A stretch of 64,000 nucleotides of DNA from an uncultured Clostridia bacterium. GTDB lineage: Bacteria > Bacillota > Clostridia > Christensenellales > UBA1242. The notes under the pieces are model-generated. The model made no database searches. It was not told where the DNA came from and worked only from the letters and a program-made list of their open reading frames with translations. The DNA lies in contig CAKNGB010000005.1 of NCBI GenBank assembly GCA_930971385.1, positions 1-64,000 of the forward strand. The letters are read 5' to 3'. Position 1 is the stretch's first letter, and the number at the start of each line of letters is the position of its first letter. The position numbers and the translations under genes are program-made. Of the stretch, positions 24,638 to 32,960 are shown piece by piece.

Positions 24638-25319
24638 AGAAATTTTCAAAAAGTATGGAATCGAGTTAAACGAAAATCAAATCTGGCAATTTGAGGAATA
24701 TCACAAATTTCTTGTTTCGGAAAACGAGAAATATAACCTCACTGCAATCACAGAAAAAGAGGAGGTCTATTTTAAGCATTTTTTAGACTCCGCACTCGGC
24801 GAAAAGTTTATTGATAAAAACGCCTTGGTGATTGACATTGGCTCGGGTGCAGGTTTTCCAGCAATACCACTTAAAATTGTTAGACCTGACCTAAAATTTG
24901 TTTTGGTTGACAGTTTAAATAAAAGAGTTAACTTTTTGAATATGCTAATTGAAAAATTAAAGCTTAAGGATGTTGTTGCTGTTCATGCGCGAGCAGAGGA
25001 TTATATAAAAGATAAAAGAGAAAGTTTTGATTATGCCATCGCCCGTGCAGTTGCGCCTTTAAACACGCTTTTGGAATATCTATCCCCATATGTTAAAGTC
25101 GGTGGAAAATGTTTAATTTATAAAGCGCAAAAATTAGAGGAAGAAATTCAACAATCAAAAAATGCGCTTTCCATATTAAATCTGAAAATAGAAAAAGTGG
25201 AAAGCTTTAAAATTGAAGAAATCGATGCCGAAAGGAAAATTTTATTAGTGGAAAAAATTTCTAAAACTCCACCTAAATATCCTCGCGGAAAAAATTTGCC
25301 AAAATTAAAACCGCTATAA
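24627..25319 (+). CDS. rsmG: 16S rRNA (guanine527-N7)-methyltransferase RsmG
   Basis: RsmG (230 residues) uses S-adenosylmethionine to methylate G527 of 16S rRNA. The signature is clear: the [20 protein letters not shown]-terminal motif, the SAM-binding loop [28 protein letters not shown], and [13 protein letters not shown]. The C-terminus has the common PPKYPR motif. The ATG at 24627 is chosen; AAAGGA lies 6 nt upstream and it overlaps the end of mnmG by 11 nt, giving a full-length protein. Confidence 0.95.
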   Translation: MEIKEIFKKYGIELNENQIWQFEEYHKFLVSENEKYNLTAITEKEEVYFKHFLDSALGEKFIDKNALVIDIGSGAGFPAIPLKIVRPDLKFVLVDSLNKRVNFLNMLIEKLKLKDVVAVHARAEDYIKDKRESFDYAIARAVAPLNTLLEYLSPYVKVGGKCLIYKAQKLEEEIQQSKNALSILNLKIEKVESFKIEEIDAERKILLVEKISKTPPKYPRGKNLPKLKPL

Positions 25320-25447
25320 AAATAAATTGAAAAATTATAATAAAATCGCGAAAATTATCGAATTTATTGCAATTAATTTATGAATTTGTATGTTTTTTCT
25401 TTATTTTTTTGAAAATTTCATGTATAATTAGATAAAAGGAAGATACT

Positions 25448-26248
25448 ATGGGAAAAATTATTGCTTTTGCTAACCAAAAAGGCGGAGTTGGAAAAACCAC
25501 AACTTGCGTCAATGTTGCCGCATATATGGCAATGATGGGAAAGAAAATTTTGATTGTTGACCTTGACCCTCAAGGAAATGCCACAAGCGGAGTAGGTATC
25601 AAAAAATCAAAAGGCTTAAAAACCATCTATGATCTTATCGACGGCGAAAGTTCTTTCGACGAGGCAATTCAACCAACGATTGTGGAAAATCTTTTTATCA
25701 TTCCATCCACTGTTGATTTGGCTGGTGCTGAGGTAGAATTGATTCAAATACCTCAACGCGAAAAAGTGGTAAAAAAACTTCTTGATGAAATCAAGGATAG
25801 TTATGATTTCATTTTGATAGACTGCCCTCCATCGCTTGGACTTATCACTGTCAACGCATTAACTGCATCCGACAGTGTGATTATTCCTATGCAATGCGAA
25901 TTTTATGCAATGGAAGGTATCACACAGCTCATGAACACCATAAGGCTTATCAAATATCATCTCAACCCAAACATCGACATTGAAGGTGTTGTTATGACTA
26001 TGAAGGAAAAAAGGTTCAATTTAACCAATCAGGTAAGCAATGAAATCATCAAAGTGTTTAATAAAAAAGTGTATGTGACAACCATTCCAAGAAATGTCAG
26101 ATTGGCAGAAGCGCCAAGCCATGGGCTTCCAGTTGCGCTATATGATTCCAACTCAAAAGGCGCAGAAGCATATTTAAGTTTGGCGGAAGAAATTTTAAAG
26201 CGTAGTGGAACGCCATATAAGAAGATAAGTAAGAAGAGGAAATTTTAA
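25448..26248 (+). CDS. parA: Chromosome partitioning ATPase ParA/Soj
   Basis: This 266-residue Walker-type ATPase forms dynamic nucleoid-bound gradients that move ParB-parS complexes. The deviant Walker A motif KGGVGKTT (11-18) is followed by DLDPQGNATSG, the Walker B strand FILIDCPPSLG, and RLAEAPSHGLPV near the C-terminus. The N-terminal DNA-binding extension of plasmid ParA is absent, as in chromosomal Soj. AGGAAG precedes the ATG. A TATAAT lies at 25423-25428, but no clear -35 is seen. parB follows after 14 nt. Confidence 0.96.
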   Translation: MGKIIAFANQKGGVGKTTTCVNVAAYMAMMGKKILIVDLDPQGNATSGVGIKKSKGLKTIYDLIDGESSFDEAIQPTIVENLFIIPSTVDLAGAEVELIQIPQREKVVKKLLDEIKDSYDFILIDCPPSLGLITVNALTASDSVIIPMQCEFYAMEGITQLMNTIRLIKYHLNPNIDIEGVVMTMKEKRFNLTNQVSNEIIKVFNKKVYVTTIPRNVRLAEAPSHGLPVALYDSNSKGAEAYLSLAEEILKRSGTPYKKISKKRKF

Positions 26249-26262
26249 TTCGGAGGGAGGAT

Positions 26263-27225
26263 ATGATTAACAATAATAAGAGAGGTTTGGGAAGAGGTTT
26301 AGACGCATTATTTGGTGTGTTTAACGAGGATGATAGTTATAAAAACATAACCAAATCAGAAACACTAAAAAAGCCAGTTGTGAATGGTGTAAGTGAAATT
26401 GAAATCGATAAAATTAAGCCAAATCCAAACCAGCCAAGAAAGAACTTTGATATAGATGCTTTAAACGAACTTGCATCTTCAATTAAAACTCATGGCATTG
26501 TGCAACCTATCGTTGTTAACGACCTTGGCGATGGAACATACATGATTATTGCTGGAGAAAGAAGATGGCGTGCTGCAAATATATGTGGGCTTAAAACTGT
26601 TCCTGCTGTTGTTCGCAACTACACTGAAAAGCAAGTTAAAGAAATAAGTATCATCGAGAACTTGCAAAGAGAGGATTTAAACCCTATTGAAGCTGCAAAG
26701 GCAATCAAGGAACTTATGGATGAGTATGGTTTGACTCAGGAAACGGTTTCTGAAAGAATAGGTAAAAGCAGGTCAAGTATTGCCAACACTCTTCGTCTTT
26801 TAAGTTTGTATCCTGATGTAATGAAATTGGTGGAAGACGGCAAGTTGTCAGCAGGCCATGCAAGATGTTTGGTTGTTGTGGAAGATAAAAATGCACAAAT
26901 TAAACTTGCACAAGCAGTAATCAGCAAAAACCTTAGTGTGAGAGATCTTGAAAAAGCGGTCAAAAATATTGGTAATCCTCCTCCAAAGAAAATAATTGTT
27001 CCTGAACAATCGTTAGAACTTAAAGAACTAATAACTCAAATGCAAAAGACTTTCGCAACCAAGGTTTCAGCGATAGGAAATGATCATAAAGGAAGAATAT
27101 ATATAGATTACTACACAAGAGATGATCTAGACAGAATTGCAGAATTGCTCGAACTATTAAACAAAAAGGAAATGACACTGCAAGATTTACAAAACTATAA
27201 TCGTAGAAGAAGTGAGAATAAATAA
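26263..27225 (+). CDS. parB: ParB/Spo0J CTP-dependent DNA clamp
   Basis: ParB (320 residues) loads at parS, binds CTP and spreads along DNA to organise the origin. After the N-terminal RGLGRGLDALFG (ParA-stimulating box) come PNPNQPRKNF, the CTP-binding motif GERRWRAA and ENLQREDLNPIEAAKA. The helix-turn-helix (LTQETVSERIGKSRSSIANTLRLL) reads parS, and the dimerisation domain is C-terminal. GGAGGGAGG precedes the ATG. Its stop codon lies within a terminator loop, and six parS sites follow immediately downstream. Confidence 0.97.
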   Translation: MINNNKRGLGRGLDALFGVFNEDDSYKNITKSETLKKPVVNGVSEIEIDKIKPNPNQPRKNFDIDALNELASSIKTHGIVQPIVVNDLGDGTYMIIAGERRWRAANICGLKTVPAVVRNYTEKQVKEISIIENLQREDLNPIEAAKAIKELMDEYGLTQETVSERIGKSRSSIANTLRLLSLYPDVMKLVEDGKLSAGHARCLVVVEDKNAQIKLAQAVISKNLSVRDLEKAVKNIGNPPPKKIIVPEQSLELKELITQMQKTFATKVSAIGNDHKGRIYIDYYTRDDLDRIAELLELLNKKEMTLQDLQNYNRRRSENK

Positions 27226-27238
27226 TCTCACTTTTTTT
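27211..27238 (+). terminator. Terminator of the parA-parB operon
   Basis: The 7-bp stem AGTGAGA/TCTCACT has an 8-nt loop containing the parB stop codon and is followed by seven T. Confidence 0.85.
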
Positions 27239-27368
27239 AATATGTTAAAATGCTATATTAATCAGAATATTTAATTCTAATACAAATAGTTGTAAGAAAA
27301 AGCAACGGCTTTATTTTAAATTTAAAAATCTAGGGTTATGAGTGCGGAAAATACAGCATTATAGTTAT

Positions 27369-27384
27369 TGTTTCACGTGAAACA
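27369..27384. other. parS: parS site 1
   Basis: TGTTTCACGTGAAACA, a perfect match to the ParB-binding palindrome known from Bacillus subtilis. Confidence 0.95.
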
Positions 27385-27540
27385 TTGGGACGATTGATAA
27401 TTAACATAAACAAGGTAAATAAAATAATTAATTAAGGACTACCCACATACTGCAAAGCAAGGCTAAGATATCAACCCCAGACATTGTTACAAATTATCAT
27501 GCAGAAGTACATTTCAATAATGACAGCAGAAATATTAAAA

Positions 27541-27556
27541 TGTTTCACGTGAAACA
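27541..27556. other. parS: parS site 2
   Basis: TGTTTCACGTGAAACA, identical to the other sites. Confidence 0.95.
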
Positions 27557-27660
27557 ACGCTTAAATAGCCCAAAATAAGTTAGATTGATATTACTTTGAT
27601 TTGAAAATAAAAAACAAATACAAATAGCATATGTAAAACCATTATATGTTCTATATAAAA

Positions 27661-27676
27661 TGTTTCACGTGAAACA
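27661..27676. other. parS: parS site 3
   Basis: TGTTTCACGTGAAACA; extended here to a 24-bp palindrome by flanking AAAA and TTTT. Confidence 0.95.
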
Positions 27677-27785
27677 TTTTATATTGTCGGGTGAAGATGT
27701 TTTATTGTGTGTAAAGTATATATTTTGAATTGGTTATCTTTAAACGTTTTAATAATTAGTTTTATATTGAACAATCAACTTAAAT

Positions 27786-27801
27786 TGTTTCACGTGAAAC
27801 A
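27786..27801. other. parS: parS site 4
   Basis: TGTTTCACGTGAAACA; extended palindrome with flanking AAT/ATT. Confidence 0.95.
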
Positions 27802-27962
27802 ATTAATAAGATATAGAAATAAACTAAACAATAGTTATTTAGTTGTGTGTGAAGTATATTTACTTAAAAGCAAAAAATGATTATAATATATTTGTGTACT
27901 CGACATCTTGTGTATTATATGAAATGTGTAGTAATAAGCATTAGATATATACTTATTTAAAA

Positions 27963-27978
27963 TGTTTCACGTGAAACA
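27963..27978. other. parS: parS site 5
   Basis: TGTTTCACGTGAAACA, identical to the other sites. Confidence 0.95.
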
Positions 27979-28156
27979 TTGAGTAATTAGGCATTGTGAT
28001 TACAAATTTGCTTATTAAATAAAATATACAAATCAAATAGACTGATTGTAAATCGTTATAAAGAATAGTATAGGATAACTGTAAATATAATTAATCAATT
28101 GCAAATTAATCTTTAAAGGGCTTTGTTACTTTTATATTATAATATTAAAAAGGAAT

Positions 28157-28172
28157 TGTTTCACGTGAAACA
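28157..28172. other. parS: parS site 6
   Basis: TGTTTCACGTGAAACA, the last copy before rubrerythrin. Confidence 0.95.
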
Positions 28173-28281
28173 ATCTATATTTGGTTCAAATTAATTAAAT
28201 TACTATAATATAAGACTAAAAATGGCTTATATAATCTATTTGTTCGACCTATAATTTTAAAAAATTAATGTTTAATTTCCT

Positions 28282-28311
28282 TTGACAAAGGATAGATAAA
28301 AATGGTAAAAT
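28282..28311 (+). promoter_or_regulatory. Rubrerythrin promoter
   Basis: TTGACA (28282-28287) and an extended -10 (TGG-TAAAAT, 28306-28311) are separated by 18 bp, just upstream of the GGAGG site. Confidence 0.7.
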
Positions 28312-28334
28312 ATAAGTGTATCGGAGGTATAAAT

Positions 28335-28877
28335 ATGAAAGAATTAAAAGGTTCAAAAACCGAAAAAAACTTAATGGAAGCATTTGCTGGAGAAAGCCAA
28401 GCAAGAAACAAATACACCTTCTATGCTTCAAAGGCTAAAAAGGAAGGCTATGAGCAAATTGCTGCAATCTTCACAGAAACTGCAGATAATGAAAAAGAAC
28501 ACGCTAAAATGTGGTTCAAAGAACTTCATGGTGGAGAAGTGCCATCAACAATGGAAAATCTTATTGATGCTGCCGCTGGTGAGCGTGGCGAATGGACTGA
28601 GATGTATAAGAGAATGGCAGAAGAGGCTCGCGAAGAAGGTTTTATTTCAATTGCTATGAAATTTGAAGGCGTTGCTGCAATTGAAAAGCGTCATGAAGAA
28701 AGATATAATAAACTTCTTGAGATTGTTAAGAAAAAGACAGTGTTTAAGAAGACCTCTAAAAAGATTTGGGTTTGCAGGAATTGTGGCCATGTTCATGTTG
28801 GAAATGAAGCTCCAAAGGTTTGCCCAGTTTGCAATCACCCACAAGCGTACTTTGAGATTTTGACAGAAGAATTTTAA
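28335..28877 (+). CDS. rbr: Rubrerythrin
   Basis: This 180-residue cytosolic diiron protein reduces hydrogen peroxide in anaerobes. The ferritin-like domain has EAFAGESQARNKY, ETADNEKEHAKMW and FEGVAAIEKRHEERY, which supply the diiron ligands. The C-terminal rubredoxin-like domain has two CxxC pairs, CRNCG and CPVCN. The ATG at 28335 is chosen because GGAGG (28323-28327) lies 7 nt upstream. It has its own promoter. Its product would finish the detoxification begun by the superoxide reductase at 20.4 kb. Confidence 0.95.
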   Translation: MKELKGSKTEKNLMEAFAGESQARNKYTFYASKAKKEGYEQIAAIFTETADNEKEHAKMWFKELHGGEVPSTMENLIDAAAGERGEWTEMYKRMAEEAREEGFISIAMKFEGVAAIEKRHEERYNKLLEIVKKKTVFKKTSKKIWVCRNCGHVHVGNEAPKVCPVCNHPQAYFEILTEEF

Positions 28878-28899
28878 AATTATAAATGCAACATAAAAA

Positions 28900-28933
28900 T
28901 GCATATATAGTTATGATTTTATAATTATATGCA
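28900..28933. terminator. Inverted repeat after rubrerythrin
   Basis: TGCATATA and TATATGCA form 8-bp arms around an AT-rich centre that can pair further. There is no T run, so a terminator role is uncertain; it may be a 3'-end stability hairpin. Confidence 0.35.
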
Positions 28934-29089
28934 CAGTGTTTATGTTTATTTGAGTTGTCAGGACTAAATATAATAGTTATGTTTTAATAACTAAATCATA
29001 ATATTAAATTTGAATAATTTAACCGATATTGCAAGGTTTTAATCAGCAAGTTAAATTAAATTTTAAATTTAAAAATTATGGATATAATC

Positions 29090-29118
29090 TTGACATAGAT
29101 TTAAAATGATGTTATAAT
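29090..29118 (+). promoter_or_regulatory. Consensus tRNA promoter
   Basis: TTGACA (29090-29095), a 17-bp spacer and TATAAT (29113-29118) form a perfect sigma-70-type promoter for the tRNA gene. Confidence 0.85.
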
Positions 29119-29119
29119 A

Positions 29120-29142
29120 GAAACACAGTTTGACTGTGTTTC
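29120..29142 (+). other. Hairpin in the pre-tRNA 5' leader
   Basis: GAAACACAG/CTGTGTTTC form a perfect 9-bp stem with a TTTGA loop. It starts at about the transcription start and ends 5 nt before the mature tRNA. Confidence 0.6.
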
Positions 29143-29147
29143 TTTAT

Positions 29148-29238
29148 GGAGAGATACTCAAGAGGTCGAAGAGGCTCCCCTGCTAAGGGAGTAGTGTTGT
29201 AAAAGGCAGCGAGGGTTCGAATCCCTCTCTCTCCGCCA
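29148..29238 (+). tRNA. tRNA-Ser (anticodon GCU)
   Basis: The acceptor arms GGAGAGA/TCTCTCC pair perfectly and the CCA end is encoded. The anticodon loop CTGCTAA (stem CTCCC/GGGAG) gives anticodon GCU, reading AGC/AGU serine codons. A long variable arm, typical of tRNA-Ser, precedes the T arm with GGTTCGAATCC. The 5' leader holds a hairpin and a terminator follows. Confidence 0.95.
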
Positions 29239-29244
29239 TTATGT

Positions 29245-29279
29245 ACCCAACTGAACACCCTAGTTTAGTTGGGTGTTTT
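29245..29279 (+). terminator. tRNA gene terminator
   Basis: The 8-bp stem ACCCAACT/AGTTGGGT is followed by GTTTTG. It lies 7 nt after the tRNA CCA end. Confidence 0.75.
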
Positions 29280-29360
29280 GTATTATAAGTTAGCATAATC
29301 AATTATTATACATATATTTAAGCCATTCTACACTAATTTTTCAAGGTTTTAGGAGGATTT

Positions 29361-29891
29361 ATGATAGAAACAAACAGATTGATAATAAGACCATTTAAGC
29401 AATCAGATGCTGGAAAAATTTATGAAGCATGTAATGACGTTGAAATAACAAAAACCACATTAGGGATCCCTTTTCCATACACCTTAGAAGATGCAAAAAA
29501 TTTTATAGAATATACCAATGATGCTATGAGTGATCAAAAGTCATATGAATTAGCAATAACATTAAAAGAAAATGCTGATAAAGTAGTTGGTTGCATATCT
29601 TTAATGGGTATTAAAAGACCTTCTAATAAAGCAGAGTTGGCATATTGGGTTGCAAAAAAATACTGGAATCACGGAATTGCAACGGAAGCTGCAAGAGCTA
29701 TTATAGAATATGGTTTTAATACATTGAATTTAAATAGTATATTTGCAAGATTTTTAGATAATAATCCTGCAAGTGGCAAAGTAATGCAAAAAATAGGAAT
29801 GAAATATGTTGGCAAGATGAGAGAACATGAGTATAAATCGGGTCAATATTATGATGTGTTTTATTACGAAATATTAAAATCAGATTTATAA
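29361..29891 (+). CDS. GNAT-family N-acetyltransferase (RimJ/RimL-like)
   Basis: This 176-residue acetyl-CoA-dependent enzyme starts with the typical IETNRLIIRPFKQSDAGKIYE. The acetyl-CoA-binding region AELAYWVAKKYWNHGIATEAA follows, then the NPASGKVMQKIGMKYVG end strand. The RimJ/RimL-like branch acetylates ribosomal proteins or small molecules such as antibiotics; the substrate is unknown. AGGAGG lies 5 nt upstream of the ATG. It stands alone after the tRNA gene. Confidence 0.87.
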   Translation: MIETNRLIIRPFKQSDAGKIYEACNDVEITKTTLGIPFPYTLEDAKNFIEYTNDAMSDQKSYELAITLKENADKVVGCISLMGIKRPSNKAELAYWVAKKYWNHGIATEAARAIIEYGFNTLNLNSIFARFLDNNPASGKVMQKIGMKYVGKMREHEYKSGQYYDVFYYEILKSDL

Positions 29892-30070
29892 TATCTTATA
29901 CTAAAACATTTTTTAAATTCATCAATCTCTATCTTTGGTCATTCAACACCTTCTTTGAAATTATATCAATCACAATCACATTGTTTAAATTTTGTTCATC
30001 CATAATTATTCTCCTCATCACAATTAGAGAGACAATGAGTTAAAAAAAAGAAATACAAAAATTACACTTT
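29892..30070. other. Degraded spacer with gene remnants
   Basis: A minus-strand start with a good GAGGAGA site at 30003 opens only 24 codons before a stop at 29929, which suggests the remnant of a lost gene. The 5' end of the downstream transglutaminase-like gene is also missing. The region looks like a deletion scar. Confidence 0.35.
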
Positions 30071-30472
30071 ATGCGCACTGCACAAGAAATATGGGAGAGT
30101 AAAAAAGCAAGCGGTTGCACTGATTACGCAATTTTGTACGCAACTTTTGCCAGAACACTTGGCGTGCCTACAACCCTTTTGCACACCGCAGAATATGACT
30201 GGTTGCAAAAACTGAAAAATGGCGAAGATAGCACAATGCATTTTGGACATAGTTTTTGTGAATGCTATTTTGGTGACAAATGGGTTTTAGTGGATCCAAC
30301 TTGCAAACATATAGAAAGAAACTACAATCCTAAAAAATTAGAATTGTCGTATAAAGTGGGTGGAAAAAGCGTTTTTATCCCTTACTTTCGAGGACTTGAT
30401 TTAGGGGAAAAACAAAATGTTGAAACTCATAATAAAAAAATGGACGAGTTGTGTAATACATTAGAAATATAA
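30071..30472 (+). pseudogene. 5'-truncated transglutaminase-like protein
   Basis: The 133 codons encode the core of a transglutaminase-like (papain-fold) domain: the catalytic Cys in KASGCTDYAILYATFARTLGVP, the His in FGHSFCECYFG and the Asp in WVLVDPT. Family members normally have a long N-terminal part with an export signal before this core; here only about 15 residues precede it. There is no ribosome binding site, and the frame is closed by a stop at 30041. The triad is intact, so the loss at the 5' end is probably recent. A terminator follows, so the 3' end is original. Confidence 0.6.
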
Positions 30473-30516
30473 ATTGGTTGTACGCTTCGACAATTTAACG
30501 CTCCGCCAGAATTTGG

Positions 30517-30541
30517 AGGATAGGCAAAACCTATCCTTTTT
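30517..30541 (+). terminator. Terminator of the transglutaminase-like gene
   Basis: The 8-bp stem AGGATAGG/CCTATCCT has a CAAAA loop and is followed by a T-rich tail. Confidence 0.85.
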
Positions 30542-30571
30542 TATTATTTTTGAGATGTTTGTGTATAGAAC

Positions 30572-30600
30572 TTGAAAATATTATCTAAATTTGATATAAT
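30572..30600 (+). promoter_or_regulatory. Promoter predicting a leaderless transcript (MBL-fold gene)
   Basis: TTGAAA (30572-30577), a 17-bp spacer and an extended -10 (TGA-TATAAT, 30595-30600) are followed by 7 nt and the ATG at 30608. No ribosome binding site exists. Confidence 0.7.
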
Positions 30601-30607
30601 GTTTGTT

Positions 30608-31387
30608 ATGATTGAGATTACATGGTATGGGACGGCAACAATACTTATGAATATAGACGGTGAAAAGTTGCTTTTTGACCCGTTTTTTAGGATGAATAAG
30701 AAGTTGGAACAGCCACAAATCAAGGAGTTTTGTGATGTGGACTATATTTTTAATACTCACTCTCATTTTGACCATTTGTGCGATGTGCCAAAGATATTAA
30801 ATAAGAGTAAAGCAAAGTTATATGGCTCGAAAACCGCCTATTTACGCCTAAAAAAGCGGGGTGTGGATGTGGCTAAGAAAGTGGTGATACTCCATAATTA
30901 TGAGACTAGGAATCTAAAAAATGCATCGCTAAAAGTTTATCCAAGCCGTCATGTTAAAAATGATTTGGGAATAGTTTTGCTCACTGCAATGAAAATAATA
31001 TTTATCTTCCAAATACACAAGGCTTATAAATTGCTGGAGATGCATCATAAATACCTTATGGGTGGCGAAATTATGGCGTTTGAGATTAAAGCGGAGAATA
31101 AAAATATTTTAATTTTTGGCTCTGCTGGAATTGATAAAAATGCAAAAATGCCAGAAAATGTGGATGTGCTTATTTGGCCGTTTCAGGGAAGAATAAACAT
31201 GAGTAAATATTCGCTTCCAATCATTGAAAGAATAAGACCAAAAATGATTATATTGGATCATTTTGACGATGCATTTCCGCCAGTCACTAGAAAAGTTAAT
31301 ACGGATAAATTTGTTAAACTTTTAAATAAGAAACATCCTGAGATTAAAATCATAGTTCCAAAATATAAAGAAAAAATCATAATTTAA
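30608..31387 (+). CDS. Metallo-beta-lactamase-fold hydrolase (UlaG-like)
   Basis: This 259-residue protein has the MBL fold. It begins IEITWYGTATILMNIDGEKLLFDPFF, followed by the metal-binding HSHFDHL motif (HxHxDH), a further His in YPSRHV, and DHFDDAFPP with the C-terminal ligands. This pattern resembles UlaG-type hydrolases and other small-molecule phosphodiesterase or lactonase relatives; the substrate is unknown. The region around residues 130-155 is unusual for the family and lacks one expected metal-ligand stretch, so activity is uncertain. The start at 30608 is set by the promoter, which predicts a leaderless mRNA. Confidence 0.78.
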   Translation: MIEITWYGTATILMNIDGEKLLFDPFFRMNKKLEQPQIKEFCDVDYIFNTHSHFDHLCDVPKILNKSKAKLYGSKTAYLRLKKRGVDVAKKVVILHNYETRNLKNASLKVYPSRHVKNDLGIVLLTAMKIIFIFQIHKAYKLLEMHHKYLMGGEIMAFEIKAENKNILIFGSAGIDKNAKMPENVDVLIWPFQGRINMSKYSLPIIERIRPKMIILDHFDDAFPPVTRKVNTDKFVKLLNKKHPEIKIIVPKYKEKIII

Positions 31388-31654
31388 AATCAATTAATTA
31401 TGATTTTTATTTTTTACAATTATAATTTAAAAGTTAAAATAAAAATGATAAAAAAAATATTTTAAAATTGATTTTATTTTGATTTTATTAAATATTTTTC
31501 TGCGATAAATTTTAAATCAAAACCTAATTTTTATTAGTTATAATTTAATTAAAAATAAAAAAATACAAATAAAATGCGAAAAATAAGCAGAAAAGCAATT
31601 AAAAAATATTATTTTTTATTTTTTTAATAATTTTTAATTAATTTTTTTAGGTTT
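31388..31654. other. Gene-free AT-rich spacer
   Basis: This convergent spacer is almost entirely A and T with poly-A and poly-T runs on both strands. I see no gene and no clean terminator. Confidence 0.4.
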
Positions 31655-32410
31655 TTATAAGCATAAATCTAGCACCATCATAATGACAAAACCAAACATG
31701 AATGCCCATGTGCCAACTGTGATTTTTTCATTAATGTGAAGTTCTGGGAGAAGTTCCTCGACAACCACATAAATCATAGCCCCAGCGGAAAAGGAAAGAA
31801 GCCAAGGCATAAGAAAAATTAACTTACTTGCCAAGAAAAAGCCGACAATGGCAAATATGGGTTCAACAACTCCACTTAGCGCGCCAAACAAAAATGCTTT
31901 GTGTTTGTTTTGCAGTGTTTTATTCATGGGAAGGGCGACGGCTAAACCTTCTGGAAAGTTTTGGAGGGCGATTCCAAGTGCTATTAAAAAAGCCCCAAAA
32001 TAATCGCCAGTTAACGCATAAGCGGAGCCGAAAGCGAATCCAACAGACAGCCCTTCAGGAATATTATGCACGGTGACAGCGGTAAAAAGTTTGAAGGCCT
32101 TATTCTTATTCTTTAAATTTGAAAAGTGGCCTGTTAATTTGTCTAGTAGCACCATAAAAATTCCGCCTAAAAGAAAGCCGATTGCAACAGGAAGGATAAA
32201 AATATTATTATATTCTTGCTCTGCGTATTCTATTGATGGCAAGAGGAGTGACCAAATTGATGCGGAAAGCATTATGCTAGACGCAAAACCAATGGTAACC
32301 ATATTGACAAAATTGGATGGTTTTTTAAGAAAATAAACGCACAAAGCGCCAAGCAAGGTCATAATAAATATTATCGAAAAGCCAAAAATTATAAATAAAG
32401 TTCCGCTCAT
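31655..32410 (-). CDS. ZIP-family metal transporter
   Basis: This 251-residue integral membrane protein has about eight hydrophobic segments. The ZIP signature is clear: HNIPEG in membrane helix IV, which forms the metal site, and QNFPEG in helix V; VEELLPELH follows near the C-terminus. ZIP proteins bring zinc, iron or manganese into the cytosol. The histidine-rich loop of eukaryotic ZIPs is replaced by a short KNKNKAFK stretch. AGAGGA precedes the ATG. No metal-regulator site was recognised upstream. Confidence 0.9.
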   Translation of the reverse strand: MSGTLFIIFGFSIIFIMTLLGALCVYFLKKPSNFVNMVTIGFASSIMLSASIWSLLLPSIEYAEQEYNNIFILPVAIGFLLGGIFMVLLDKLTGHFSNLKNKNKAFKLFTAVTVHNIPEGLSVGFAFGSAYALTGDYFGAFLIALGIALQNFPEGLAVALPMNKTLQNKHKAFLFGALSGVVEPIFAIVGFFLASKLIFLMPWLLSFSAGAMIYVVVEELLPELHINEKITVGTWAFMFGFVIMMVLDLCL

Positions 32411-32852
32411 AGTTCCTCTTTTGTGTGAAATGAATACAATATCAGTTTATGACGGATAAGTTTTTTTGATATAACTTTCGTTTTCTTGTTGACTAACCCG
32501 ATTGAAAGCGCGTGGCGCAAAATTAACTTTTTAACACTGTTTTTTCAAAAATTACATAAAAATTGCGAAAAAATCAAGAAAAATCGCATAAAAATTGCGT
32601 TTTTTGCTTAAATTAACAAAAATAAACTCAAAATTAATTATTTTTAAATGGGATTTATAAAAAATATAAAAAATTGATTTAAAAAATGCAAAAAAAGCTT
32701 TAAAAAGTGATTTTTTAAAATTTTTATATCTTTTCTTCAAATCTTTTTTCGTGCGTAAATAACGGACTTTTGGGGGTTTTCAAATATTTTTTATTTTGTA
32801 AATTAATTTTAAAATATAAATAAAAAATTTTTATTATTTTATCGCGATTAAT
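32411..32852. other. Gene-free AT-rich region upstream of the giant gene
   Basis: The first ~110 bp include the ZIP gene promoter region and a small GC-richer patch around 32498-32520. From about 32530 to 32850 the sequence is very AT-rich. Open frames here on the minus strand are low-complexity Lys/Phe/Ile strings without ribosome binding sites and are not counted as genes. Confidence 0.4.
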
Positions 32853-32882
32853 TTGACTTTGTTTGCACATATATATTATAAT
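32853..32882 (+). promoter_or_regulatory. Promoter of the giant repeat-protein gene
   Basis: TTGACT (32853-32858) and TATAAT (32877-32882) are separated by 18 bp. The predicted leader is about 180 nt. Confidence 0.6.
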
Positions 32883-32898
32883 TAAATCGTAAGAAAAA

Positions 32899-32934
32899 GG
32901 CGACGCGATTTTTAATAATTTAAAAAGCGAAGCC
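32899..32934 (+). other. First leader hairpin of the giant gene
   Basis: GGC/GCC and CGC/GCG pair across a GA/AA internal loop and continue into an A/T stem, giving a long hairpin starting about 10 nt after the predicted transcription start. No known riboswitch consensus was recognised. Confidence 0.5.
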
Positions 32935-32960
32935 ATTCTTCACAAAAGAAAACTTGAATA

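Larger units (their letters stand above)
27239..28281. other. Gene-free centromere region with six parS sites
   Basis: About 1 kb of AT-rich DNA without any supportable gene. Its only clear content is six perfect 16-bp parS sites spaced 172, 120, 125, 177 and 194 bp (start to start). The sequences between the sites are not similar to one another, so this is not a tandem repeat. Confidence 0.85.

Noticed and set aside
27369..28172. Regularly spaced identical 16-bp repeats resembling a CRISPR array
   Set aside because: The repeats are perfect parS palindromes, the spacers are 104-178 bp and AT-rich, and no cas genes are near.
32541..32936. Minus-strand open frames of 62-70 codons upstream of the giant gene
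   Set aside because: They are low-complexity Lys/Phe/Ile strings in AT-rich DNA without ribosome binding sites.
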